Assembly (NCBI GenBank): GCA_016630905.1
Contig: WBMQ01000008.1
Span: 1,178,001-1,242,000 of the forward strand
Source of the DNA: Capillidium heterosporum
Taxonomy: Eukaryota; Entomophthoromycota; Entomophthoromycetes; Entomophthorales; Capillidiaceae
Length of the DNA: 64,000 nt
Direction of reading: 5' to 3'
In this document: positions 1 to 13,505 of the stretch, one piece after another
Numbering within the stretch: position 1 is the first letter of the stretch
How the letters are laid out: each line of letters starts with the position of its first letter
Translations under genes and position numbers: made by a program
The notes under the pieces: model-generated
The model's input: only the letters and a program-made list of their open reading frames with translations
Told to the model about the DNA's origin: nothing
The model's database searches: none

Positions 1-774
1 CACTTCCCTTCTCGATTTGCTAGATACCAGAGTATCATCCTTATATTACATTATATTGATTATAGTGCTAGAGTTACTCCATCTATATTATAAAGCTTAA
101 TTTTATGTCTAAATAAATATTATCTTGTTCGATTTTTTACAGATGTATTTGTTTAATCTTTAAGATGAAGAATAATGAAGCTCGATGTATAGATATATTT
201 ATGTTAGTCCGTCAACTTACAATATAGAGTTTCAAAGTGTTGTTATGAATCAATAACAATAAACTTTTGAATAGATCCAAGTAAAACTGTAGCACCAAAA
301 GCTCATAAAGATGGAAGCATAATAGCTTATAAAAATCAAGCACGTAGCAAAAGATTAGAATAGATAGATAAATAAAATGACAAAGTTGCTTAATTCCGAA
401 TACTATATTAGTTATCACTGTTGATATAGAAACAATTGGTTTTGTATTTATGAAATTTACAAACTTAACTTGACCCATCAGAAATTTTGAAAGAGAGATG
501 GGCCTTTAAATTATTGAGGACCCACTCTAATTAAACGCACTGCTAAAATATAAAGTGCTAGTCGTTGAAATTGATATATGCTACATCAACAAAAGAAGCG
601 AACTAAACTAAGAAGAGCATAATAGTTTTAATAAGTATCTCCTATTGAGACAAAATAACAAGTTTCGATATCCAAAGAACAGCAAAGCAATAAACCCAAA
701 CTAAAGTTGATATCGAGATGAATTCGTACTAAAACCTCTTCTAAAGTATCGAATATTAAATACTAAGCCTTCAT
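1..774. other. Left-edge intergenic stretch
   Basis: This AT-rich sequence has only short, low-complexity open frames. I see no recognisable coding exon, RNA gene or repeat in it. Confidence 0.5.
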
Positions 775-1272
775 CTAAGTGTTATTTTTAGGGACAAAAC
801 CTAAATGAAAAAGATAGGATATTAGTAAACCAAAAATATTAGATGTCTTACCATATTTCTTCCGTTCGTAAAAGAGGTCGGTCTTAGAGCTACCCAAGTT
901 GACTATTTTAGGGCAACCATCTCTATCCTTCTCTTGGACCGTACATTCCTTACAATAATAAGCGTCAGAAATACCTTGGCCACCACAGATGACACATCTA
1001 CCTTGGTAGGAACCATAGTTGCATTCGTCACAGATGTTTACCAAAGTACTAGGTCGTACTAAACTATCACATATAACACACTTTCCGTCACCTATAAATT
1101 TTAATGTTTAGTATACTAGTGACACTAATAAAGTTACATTTTTCACATAATCTACCGATAGCTATTTGATTTAAAAAATAATAAGTTAGGTTAATTTTAA
1201 ATATGGAAGGTGAAGCTTACCTATACCAGCTTGTTTACGGCACATAATTAAGTCGGGATGATGTTTGGACAT
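775..1272 (-). CDS. RDS3: RDS3/PHF5A, SF3b-complex zinc-binding splicing factor
   Basis: Four exons, complement(join(775..800,852..1091,1138..1161,1221..1272)), give 113 residues, close to the 110 of human PHF5A. The protein belongs to the SF3b part of U2 snRNP and helps recognise the branch point. The family is extremely conserved and this copy is unmistakable: it starts MSKHHPDLI, continues CRKQAG and RLCEKC, then [20 protein letters not shown] and ends its core with [10 protein letters not shown]. The cysteine pairs that form the zinc knot are all present. Only the tail differs, with FVPKNNT replacing the usual basic FKKR end. The last intron has a clear TTTACTAATATCC branch region and a TTTAG acceptor. 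The identification is secure. The splice sites are inferred from frame and motif. Confidence 0.96.
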
Positions 1273-2478
1273 TTTATTTACAATTTGAGTACTTGAACTG
1301 AAAACTTAGAGATGCGAATTTTCAGGTCCAAGTCAGTTTGGTTTTTGAAAGATAGCCAAGCTTAGCCCAAATATTTGGATACTTTGATGGGAGCTGATTG
1401 GTTTATTGATCAAATTCACTTTTGAATGGTGTTGAACTACACGATCTAATTTGGAGCTAAAAGTACTGGACATCATCATATTTGTTATATGAATATCAGA
1501 TGGAGGGATGTATATATAAAAGAGATGTATTTTGAGTGGAAGTACATATATTATATTAGTATTGAATGAAATAAATGGGAGTAATATGCTTATTTAAGTT
1601 ATAAAGAAAACGAATGTCAGTTTGTAAATCATGTAGAAAATTAAATGATAAGGGACTAAAGAATCAGGAAGCAGATGAAATAAGTAGTAAAATATAGGAA
1701 TATAACCACAAGGGCTTTATAAATAAGCATATAGCATATCAGTCCTCTCTAAAACTTACATATCTATAATCCTGCCGAAATTTAATTGTTTGATAACTTT
1801 AAGTTTGGAGGTAGAAGCCAAAACTCCAGCTTTCAAACTTGGTAGGTCATATCTCTTCAAAAGCTGATGCCTCATTCGATTAATTTCATAGAGTCATTAT
1901 AATTACTACCTGTATATCATCAAGTAAACGATCTATCTATTCGATTGTCAGTAACATAATGTACTTGAAAGATATCTTTTTCACTTTTAATTGTCGGTAA
2001 TTGGTACTTTAAAAAAGCAATTAAAGCTGCCACATATCTATAATGTCTAGGTTAAAAAAGAAAATGTCGACTGCAAGCAGTCCATACATGAGGAAAGAAT
2101 TTGGGTTTACTTGAAGCCGTTTCGGTTTGGAGTATTGATTATTCAAAACTTCAGTTGAAGCAGCACTCCAAAAATAGTAATAGTACGTCATCAGCTTCTT
2201 TGAAGTCTCCAATCTAACAGCTTGAAACATTGGAGTAGCCTCACCTACCCTCTAAATTTAGATTTTGGGAATAAGCTTACTCCAAAAGTAGGCATTCCAT
2301 CCAATAGGAACTTTGAAGTTCTGCACAAAAGTTTGGTTTGGAGTTCAACCTAGCATCTAAACCTATAAAATTTCAAAATTGAATTTGATTTGTAAAGTTT
2401 ACCAATTGTCAAAATCAACCTCTATAAAAGCTTTCCAACCTTTCCAAATCCACCAACTTCAACTTTAAAGAAATATAC
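1273..2478. other. Intergenic stretch
   Basis: No convincing gene is visible. It holds the divergent upstream regions of RDS3 and the SANT-like gene. An open frame on the minus strand at 2021-2230 resembles no family and has no splice context. Confidence 0.5.
2423..2430 (+). promoter_or_regulatory. TATA box of the SANT-like gene
   Basis: TATAAAAG lies 49 bases upstream of the ATG at 2479, followed by a pyrimidine-rich leader. Similar TATA elements precede several other genes in this window. Confidence 0.5.
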
Positions 2479-3149
2479 ATGTTACGTAAATCAAGAGGTT
2501 TAAGTTGGACAGTTGAAGAGCTGACGGACCTAGCCAACACTTGGATCGAAACTAACAATGAAACTGAAGCTCAAGAGCCTTTGAACAAAGTGGCAGCCAA
2601 GATAGTTACCAAGGAAATAAGAAAAAACAACACCTACTCTAGGACTATCAAAGCAGTTGAAGAAAAGATGAACAAAATTGCTCGGTTCTTTAGGTAATGT
2701 TTAATTAGATTGATCAATTTATTTATTTAAATAGGTTCATCAACAAATACAAATTGGAAAACAACTGTACTGAAACCGACTACTACACCTTATCAAGACA
2801 AGAGAAAAGTAAACTTTTACTTCAAGAGTCGGGACAACGTATTGACGAAGTACCCTTAAGCCTATTTAAAACTTTTGAAGAAGCTAGTAAGGATTATATA
2901 CGACCCCTCAAGCAGAATAAAGTAGTACCTACTGTGGAAGAAGTTGGTGCTATCAAGAGTGAGGTAGAGGAGGTTAGCGTTGATGTAGAGGAAGATAGAT
3001 TTATGCTGGAGTTAAATGCTTACGAATCTATGTTGGATCGACAGAGGAGATTATTGGTGCAGGATTTTGAAGAATGTATAGTTAGGGTTTTTAAACGGTT
3101 GAAAGGGGAGGTAGAAAGTGTGGATACTCAAGTAAATTTGGAGAATTAA
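2479..3149 (+). CDS. Myb/SANT-like DNA-binding protein, function unknown
   Basis: Two exons, join(2479..2693,2735..3149), give 209 residues. The intron has donor GTAATG and acceptor AAATAG and restores a continuous frame through FFRFINKYKLENN. The first ~70 residues (GLSWTVEELTDLANTWIE, then alternating basic helices) look like a trihelix or Myb/SANT-like domain of the kind found in fungal and plant DNA-binding proteins and in proteins partnered with Harbinger-type transposases. The C-terminal half is acidic with a probable coiled coil around RFMLELNAYESMLDRQRRLL. No transposase neighbour or terminal repeat was seen, so there is no direct sign that it is mobile. The family assignment rests on pattern only. 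Confidence 0.6.
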
Positions 3150-4341
3150 AATTGTTATTTTTGGTTTGCTATTTCGACATAGTTTGTATAGATTTGTTAG
3201 CTGGTTTTAAATTATCTTTACTGTTAGCTACAGGTAGATATATGAACTTTATTTATTAAGGATGTATTTTTCTAGGATACCCTTGGAGCTATCTTTTATA
3301 GTTATACTAAATTTATTTTGCAATACTAAGATCAGGTTTAAAATGGTTAAGGCTCAATATAACTTTGGCAAGCTTTATAGTTTGGCTATAAATTTGACAT
3401 TGTTTATTCGTTTCAATACAAGTGGTGATACCTACCACCAACTACTATTATTTTTGTGCTTGTAGAATATTGATTAAAGCTAGTAATATTTTAGCAATGT
3501 AAGGAAGCTTATATACTTTGAATATTGTGACAATAAGAGTTGTAAATTTCCTTGAGGTTAGGTATAAGGATCTAAACCAACTTCATACGTATTTATAGTA
3601 GTAGCGGATAGAAAGTCAACTAATCTTTGTGGCTATTGGGTTTATATTTGGATAATTAGCTACTTGATCTATCCTTGTAAATTAGGCAGTTGGTTTTAAT
3701 GCTCGTTGTTGATAAATATCATAAACTATAGCTAATTGTAAGCAGGTTTATCGAATAGCTGAATATATAAACTTTATAGTATAGTATGTACTATTTTCTA
3801 AAGCCTAAATGAATACAGCTTTTACTATTAGTAGATCCAATTTATAGTCTGTGGCATTCAAAAGTAATAATTCATTCTTCAACCATCTACAGTATTAGGT
3901 TGCTAACAAATTGTTAGATGCATCAGCATAAATCTAATTTTAGCTAGTAAACTGAATTATCATTAATATGTTGTTATAAAAGCTGGAAATAAACATAGAA
4001 ATCAATATTCAAGCTACTAAAATAGGATTCATTGCGAACTAATGTGCTTGTCATAAAGTAACTTAGATTAGCTTTGTAATAAAACATCAGTACAAAGAAA
4101 AGCTATATCTAAACTAATTGATGCTAAAAGTATACTAGAATTGGTGAATAAAAGTGTAAAAACTTTAATTAAACTGGCTATACTAAACTTTGAAACTATA
4201 CAAAATGTTAATTAAAGATAATTTAATAGAATTTAACTATAAAAGCAATACCTGAAAAGACAATTTAGTACCTATTGACATATAGTAACTATTCTATGCA
4301 CGTATATAATCTATCTAGGTAAACTGATAGAAAATTTGTCT
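3150..4341. other. Intergenic stretch
   Basis: This AT-rich region lies between the 3' ends of the SANT-like gene and FYV7. Nothing coding or structured stands out. Confidence 0.5.
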
Positions 4342-5103
4342 CTATTCATCTTGAATCTTATCTAAAAGGTGAGCGATCTGGTTGTTCAAATTGGTTTGAC
4401 CGCTTTTCGTTTTCTGAGCTAAAGCCTTACGGGTTTTCTTACGCTGCTTCTTCTTTTTAGCCTTCTCCTTTTCTTTTTCCTTATGATCATTGGTTTCTTT
4501 CTAAAAATTGTTAGTAGGAAATTTTTGATAAAAAAAGTACGGCTCGTATGGCATCTAATTCAGCTTGTTGTGCTTCCAACTCTTCTATACTACGCTTGAA
4601 GGGATTGGGCTTAGCTTTCTTTTCCTTTTTACTTTGAGGTGTTAGTCTATTAATGTAGATGAAAGCTACCTCTTTTTAGTGTTTTCTTCTTCTGAGCTTG
4701 GTTTAGGCTGATTGTCAGAGGATTTAGCTTTTTAGAAAAGATGGAAATGGGTAGTTACCTCAAGTTCAGTAGTCTCTGCTTCACTGGTAGGTTCCTCATT
4801 AAGTTGAACTTTGCTTTGGACTACACCGTTCTCCTTGTCGACTTCAGCAAATATCTAAAAATTTTATGTGAGCTCTTTATTCTTAGTTCAGCAATTACTT
4901 CATCGTAAAACTTTTTGGTTTCGTTATCTTCGAGCTCGGTCTGCTGCTTCTTGAAATATTTGCTTTTGACCTTGGCATCTTGAAACTTTGAGGCATTTTG
5001 CTTATCTAAAACTTTTACTATATATCTTTTAAATGATGGTACCTTGTGCGAATCCTCTACCCGCCTGTTTAAATCCTTTGGGAACTGTTCTCTTGTAAGA
5101 CAT
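4342..5103 (-). CDS. FYV7: FYV7/TAP26-type rRNA-processing protein
   Basis: Six small exons, complement(join(4342..4500,4541..4631,4670..4707,4759..4854,4899..5005,5043..5103)), give 183 residues. Fyv7 proteins act in small-subunit rRNA maturation in the nucleolus. Support comes from the shape: a short basic N-terminus, an acidic middle and a very lysine-rich coiled C-terminus. The C-terminus ends in the family signature TKSGQTNLNNQIAHLLDKIQ (K-x-GQ-x-x-(L/M)-x-x-(R/Q)I-x-x-LL-x-KI in relatives). Introns of 37-51 nt carry branch points such as GACTAAC and CTACTAAC. The start chosen is the ATG at 5103. An open frame continues upstream but has only non-ATG starts. Several junctions rest on frame alone, so single exon ends could be off by a few codons. 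Confidence 0.75.
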
Positions 5104-5668
5104 TGGTTGGGGTAAGCTGGCTTTTATCAAAAGATTTGGTCTGAACAAGGACTTTCGCTTCTGGAATTCCAACTCTCTATTCTTTAGTCTAAATTCCTTC
5201 AAATTCTTATTAGCTATTCTGGTAGAGCTGATGAAAATGTGCAAATGAAAGATTTGAATTTGAACATAATATAATGAAGCTTTGGCAAATTACAAATAAG
5301 TATAAATCATAGAGTCCAATAAAAGTCCTTAATTTTATAGATTTTAATTGGAAGAATTCTTTATTGCAAAATAGAGGGTTATCTTAATGATGAAAGGCGT
5401 GATTGGGACTTTGTAAAATTCCAAATGTGTAAGTTTCTGGTGCACATCTACAATTACAAAACAGAAACTACTTATTTGTCAACAGTGCTCCACATACAAA
5501 CTTTAAATATATCTTGGCCTATTAATGTAATTTTATTTTTAGAAATAAACCACACATATGTAGGTAATCAATGTTCTTATATAAGCAACTTTACAATTTC
5601 CCCTTTCAAACCTTTTTAATTTCTTGTAGAGCGGGCAAAGCCCTAACTTCATTTCAACTTACACCAAC
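5104..5668. other. Intergenic stretch with a TATA box
   Basis: This is the divergent upstream region of FYV7 and the kelch membrane protein. TATATAAG at 5578-5585 lies 84 bases before the kelch ATG. An open frame at 5425-5619 looks non-coding. Confidence 0.45.
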
Positions 5669-7236
5669 ATGATAAAGAAGATTATCGTAAATACGACTAT
5701 AGCGATCTATATAGCGATATACGTATACATACTGATAGCCAAGAACTTGCGAACCAACGGATACTATTACAAGGTTTCATACTACTTCAATAAACGATGA
5801 AGATACGGTAGTCTCGCTTGTTAAAATGGCAAAGATCCAACCAAGATACCCTCAACAAAGATACCTTCCTCATTGAAACAAATTATTCAAGTACAAAGTA
5901 TCAATACAGCCCCATTGGCACAGTTACCTTCAACCAAGTGAGTATCGAGTACTCGCCAAAGATAAGTGAAAAATTCGATACTTTTATCCATAATTCAACT
6001 AGATACTCCAATAAGATATCCAGCAATGTATTTGCATTGAGATTTCACGAGGCTTTACCAAAGAGGTTCAAGGAAGAGACAACCGGTGTACCCATTCGAT
6101 CGAGTATTACTCCAGGCACCGAGTCTTTTGGTGGCATCATAATACATGGCGGATTTTTCCCTCTAAATATAAATCCCAAATTAGATATCTTGCCAAACTA
6201 CGAACTCTACAAGTACCCTAATCTGACGCATGGCTATATTGTACGCCTAGATCCAATTACCGAGAAGTTTATCTATGAGAAAAATGAGGGTCCACATTTG
6301 TCAGACCACAACTTGTTGGTCTTTAGAGATAAAATTTATTTGATCGGAGGCTATGACCATCAGGTTAATAAGGTTGCCAGTTTAGATAGGATATCTTATT
6401 ACGACATCCTCAACGAAGTTTGGGAGGAGCAAGCTACAAGTGGGGAGTTACCAGATGGGCTACTCAAGCCTCAAATCAAAGTAGACGGCCACACGATGAC
6501 TATATTTGGAAGCAACTGTAGGTATGAAGATGCTTACTCTAACTGCCAGTCCGAAATATATATCCTCAATCTACGAACCTTTGTTTGGAAACGTGTTGAA
6601 TTTCAAGAGTTGAGAGAGCTGTTCATCATATCCGCTTTTGTTGAATACGACGCCTACTACTATTTTGGCCATTCCAAGAACACTACCTTCATTTCTGGAT
6701 TTAAGGTGAATCTTGATACTAAATCGGTTGAAAAACTAGATGCCTTTAAAGGTCACATAAGTGACAATTACGGCTACTGGTATTATCAGTACTCTTACAC
6801 TTACGGATATATCGGTTACCTTGTATTCCTGTTACTCCTCATTACTTTGATATTGATGATTTCAGCCTCCCTAACCGTTTTCTTTGACTTCTACTTTGGC
6901 AAAGGTAGGGAGATAGCAGCCCTCATAGATCAAGAACGATCTGGTGAGCTTCTATGGGCCAACCCAACTATATCTACACCTAGCCTGCTCAACACTGAAC
7001 TCAACTCTAGTCAAATGTTCGACACCAAACTGAGTAGAGCACCTAGATCCGATTTTTTTAACTCCAATTTGGTAAAGAGCAGTGGAGAGGTTATTAGGAT
7101 ATCGTATTCCATCGATAAAGATAAGACGATAATTAACGGTGATGATATACAAGATATCAACCTAAGCTCAAGCACATTGTGCCCTGAAACTGCCTTGTAC
7201 GCGAGCAAGGCTTTTGAGGATAATTCCAAGCCCTAG
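5669..7236 (+). CDS. Kelch-type single-pass membrane protein (paralogue 1)
   Basis: Proposed exons join(5669..5773,5812..7236) give 509 residues. The first exon encodes a hydrophobic N-terminus rich in I, Y and V that should act as signal peptide or anchor. The 38-nt intron has an unusual AAG|GTTTCA donor and a GGTAG acceptor. It is the simplest way to link this start to the long frame, but a frame error is an alternative. The ectodomain has kelch-like turns (FGGIIIHGGF, YLIGGYDHQ with following WEEQ) typical of beta-propellers. A strong transmembrane stretch follows (YLVFLLLLITLILMISASL), then a cytoplasmic tail containing ELLWANPTIS. The gene at 57046-58344 has the same architecture and the same tail motif. 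The ligand is unknown. Confidence 0.75.
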
Positions 7237-7697
7237 TTAACCTACATTTGGAGTAAGTTGGTAGGTAAACTATTCGATTTTCGGCAAACTTTGCCAATAT
7301 CTATTATATATCTAAAAAATACTGTACCTTTACTAATGATGCAAGTATATCAAAATGGGAATCCCTTTTAATAAAGTCTGAGGAAATAACTATAGCTTAT
7401 CTCACTTCGTAACTACTTAATATATGAGCCAAAATCCACCATATCAGTCCAAAACTTCATTCAAGTTTTACTTTTAAAGTTGATTTAGCTGCCTACCGTT
7501 CTTAGAATGATAGGTTATTTATTTCGTTAGATTTAAAGTTTTGAACTATTTATATTTGGTGGGAATCTGGTATTGTAGATTTCAAGCCATATACATTACA
7601 ATTGTAGCAAAAGTAATCTATGAAAATAAAACAGTATATATAAACACAATCAAAAGTATAGCACAGGTTTAGAAAGTATTTACTAATCAAAGTGGAA
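7237..7697. other. Convergent 3' spacer
   Basis: This spacer lies between the stops of the kelch gene and SMU1. It is AT-rich and nothing recognisable was seen. Confidence 0.5.
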
Positions 7698-9757
7698 TTA
7701 AGGTCTATATAATCCTAACAGGTTCTCATTAGCGTAAGTGACAAGGAGATTTGCCGATGGGTGGTGGACGATACCAATGGGATCTGATTCAGTAACTTTG
7801 ACCGTATGATCTAAACTACCGGAATCAAATTGGAAGGCATAGACTGTACCGTTATCAAGGAGACCGTAGATATATTCTCCTTTAGGTGAAGTAGCTACCG
7901 AAATGAATTGATGCCTGCCAGTGGGATCTACACGACCTTGGATTTTGGGGGTTGGGACTGGATCAGTGATACGTAGCGTCTTGACAATCTTAATTATAAA
8001 ACAATATAGTCATTTAAAAACAAGAGTTGAAATAAAGCTTACCTTCCCATAGTGATTAATAACGTGAAGCACATCAGAGTTGGAGCCAACAATAAATAAT
8101 TGGGGATGATTAGGAATGGGAATCAAACTATGTAAAGCTACGCCACCGATATTCGAGGAGTTGCTGGCAATCAATCCTAAGTTTAAATCCTGTGAAGTGA
8201 TTGTAGTCAGGCACTCAGCAGTCTTCGAATTCCATATCTTTAAAAGTTAATAAAATGCAAATTGGCTATTCTTACCTTGGCCGTTCCGTCTGAGGACACA
8301 GAGTAAATTTTCTCTTCAGTAGTATCAAAGCTAACGGAATTTACAAACGACTGATGCCCTCTAAATTCCTTCAGCTTAGATCCGCTTTTAATTCCAAAAA
8401 TTCTATAAGAATTAGTGACTTGGTAGAATACATTTTGTACCGAATGAGTCCATCGAAGCTTGAAGACAAGATCGTATTTTCTTTACTAAAGACTAGACGA
8501 GTGATTCCTTGCTTGTGCGCTCCTTTGTACGTTTTTACAACATGACCGTTACTTATACGGAAGACTTTAATAGTGCCGCTATGATCGCCTACCGCCAGCA
8601 ACTCATTATCGGGACTGAAACCTAAACTCAAAACTGCTTCTTCCATAACCATCAGTGAACCCTATTACATTGTTAACAAAGAAAATCATTTTCAAATGGT
8701 AAAACCTCGAGTTGGTACTTTAAATCCTTTCTTAACTTCCCAGTAGTGGGGTTCCAAACTTGTACGAATCCATCAGCCGATCCCGTAACCAACAAACTAC
8801 CGTTGGGGGAGAATGTGACGACCTCGGCATGCTCACGTTTTGCTAACTTTTGATTTTTTAGATTTGAAGTATTTCAAATTTGAAGTTACCTTTATTTGGC
8901 CGGTAAGCCGTGTGGGGATAGCATCCGGCTCGGTTTTGGTGGCGGAAACAGTGCCTAAAAATAGATCATAATCGGATTCAGCACTGAGTAGCCCTTGCGA
9001 TTGCTGGAACTTTAAAGCTTGACCAAGCAAAGTCAAGAGGCGAGATGGTGGGGCTACTGACACCTCTTCACTTAGTACTAAAAGTATCAAAGATAAATAG
9101 CTATTTAATAATATATTACTTTTTGCTATATACTCTCTTCTTTTCTCTTTACTAGAATTCTTTTTGTAAGCCTATATGAAAATTAATCAAAAGAGATGGG
9201 AATTCCTATATTACTTCTTTACTTTCAAAGTACGTCTTAGATAGCAACGTTTCCAAATGTAAATATCTATCTATAAACCTTTCTTTCAGGTATGCCATAG
9301 GTTCGGTTTGACGTAAAAAGCTTCTAGCTGCATTGATCTCTCTTAGCTCTATCAGCTCTAAGACTATCTATAAACAAAGCAACTGTTAATAACCATATCT
9401 TTGAAATGAAAGTTGACCTGTTCATATAGATCGATTAGCTTATTTTTGGGTAAGGATAAGCTATTGGTAGTTTTCAAAACTAGGTCCCAATGACCTAATT
9501 GTATAGCACTCGTAAAACTTTCCAAGTTGTCAATTGTATTTAATGTCAATGAGGTTTCTTTCTAACAACAATTCTGGTTTAAATTCAATAAAGTTACAAA
9601 TAGACCTACTTCAAGTGCAGCCAACGTCTGATTAAGCTGGTTTTCTTTTAGGAATTGATGTACAAGTTTCAACACACTTTTCACAATTTAAACTAAATCA
9701 GTCAACCATTAAAAATAAATAAGCTTACTCGTTGGAATCGATATCTATAGCTGGCAT
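7698..9757 (-). CDS. SMU1: SMU1, WD40 spliceosomal protein
   Basis: Eleven exons, complement(join(7698..7988,8043..8237,8276..8402,8441..8661,8706..8846,8890..9077,9120..9171,9215..9367,9418..9561,9610..9676,9729..9757)), give 535 residues against 513 in human SMU1. The order of domains matches: an N-terminal LisH ([19 protein letters not shown]), a CTLH segment ([25 protein letters not shown]), the [19 protein letters not shown] linker, then WD40 blades ([20 protein letters not shown] and others). SMU1 joins the spliceosomal B complex with RED. All introns are 38-54 nt; one uses a GAG|GTTTTA donor. The gene shares a 132-bp divergent promoter with TRM8. The identification is secure. Confidence 0.95.
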
Positions 9758-9889
9758 ACTTCTTTGTGTTACGTTTGGAAGTTGAAAATTGGCTGGTGTA
9801 ATTTTTAGCTTGATAAAGTTTCGATGATTCAAACTCAATCAAACAAATTTGACAAAATTTATGAGCAACTTCTTTTTTGAAGAGTGAAA
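9758..9889. promoter_or_regulatory. Short divergent promoter, SMU1 / TRM8
   Basis: Only 132 bases separate the two opposed start codons. There is no strong TATA box, so expression of the two genes may be linked by shared chromatin or regulatory sites. This is inferred from the layout only. Confidence 0.5.
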
Positions 9890-10834
<945 letters not shown>

Positions 10835-11725
10835 GTTGATAGATGGACAAAGTTATGTCTTAATTTGAGACATTTATTATAGTAGGTAATAAACAGCTAC
10901 ATAGTACTGGTTATAGATGTTTTTACAGGTGATGACCTACAAAATGATATGGCACATTTTGATTTTATACTACATAATCATATATTGAGATTCAAAAGGA
11001 ATATTGATAAAACAGAAAAGCTGCACCTCCATCCATATTAAATTGTAAATCAAATTGGATGGAAGTAGCAGTAGTTTGGTAACTAAATACAAATTTCTTT
11101 AATAAATTGAAGTATGAAATTTATATAAATACTACCTTTTACTTTATAGCATATTGTAGGCAAGTTAGTTTTAGCGTTGATGTATAGATATAAACAACTA
11201 GGCATAGTGATGATAAAAATGTATAAAGTAGTATAATGGTTGAAAACTATATTTCCAAAATTATATTAATCCTACTATGCATATATTATCACTTTCATCA
11301 ATACTGCCTTGAGAACAAAGACCAAAATTAGTCACATTTGTAGCAGCGGATAGCTGTAGTATCGCATACCATTCCGCCTTCTGGATGATGGCGATGAGTC
11401 AGCCTTAGTATCGAGCATCTAAAAATAACTTTTGAAGTTTTTCATCAAGAAATTTCTTTGTGAAATTTAGATATTCCAAAACTGTCAATTCCGACCAATC
11501 CCATCCATGAAAGGTGATGGGTTTGGAGCCAAATTAAGCTATTCGTCAAAATGTGCAGATGAGATCAAATTATTTATCAAAAAGGATTAGAGATAAGAAG
11601 ACATCATCCATCACAAAGTAACCCACCTTGAAAAGAAAGGAGACACTGATTGAAAAGTGAGCTATATAAAGGGAAGAGTGCACGACAATCCATCAAAAAA
11701 AGACAAAAGCAAAAGTAAACCAACC
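10835..11725. other. Intergenic stretch upstream of DAHP synthase
   Basis: TATATAAA at 11663-11670 is a good TATA box about 56 bases before the DAHP synthase ATG. A short Cys/His-rich exon-like frame on the minus strand at 11328-11420 is listed as a finding. The rest looks non-coding. Confidence 0.5.
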
Positions 11726-13089
<1,364 letters not shown>

Positions 13090-13505
13090 TTGCTTGAAAA
13101 TTATAAATTATATTTTTATTGATTTATTGGTAACACATGTTTTTATTTTTGACTATTATACTCTTATATCTTATTGCAATGTATTTAACCTGTTATATAA
13201 TTACTCTGTTCACTAACTTGTATATAATACTTCCCGTTAGATTTCTTAGATACTCATGTGCATTGATTTCAAATCTATAGAGGACTTCTTTTATAACCCT
13301 TAGACAATATACCTAGTCTTAACCAAGGATTTGAGAGAGTTGATTTATACTATTCAAATATAATCATAAAAATAAACAAAATTTAAATTTTGTATTCCAT
13401 TACATCTGACTTCAATCTATTTTATTCCAAACATATAAATATAAGAGTTCCAACGAACCCAGACTAAACCAATCTATGAAACTAAATGGTTAAATTATAC
13501 TCCAT
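13090..13505. other. Convergent 3' spacer
   Basis: This spacer lies between the DAHP synthase and PPR protein stops. Nothing recognisable was seen. Confidence 0.5.

Noticed and set aside
2021-2230. Minus-strand open frame of 69 codons.
   Set aside because: No homology, splice or promoter support. Its composition resembles surrounding spacer.
5425-5619. Plus-strand open frame upstream of the kelch gene.
   Set aside because: AT-rich, overlaps the promoter and TATA box, and resembles no protein family.
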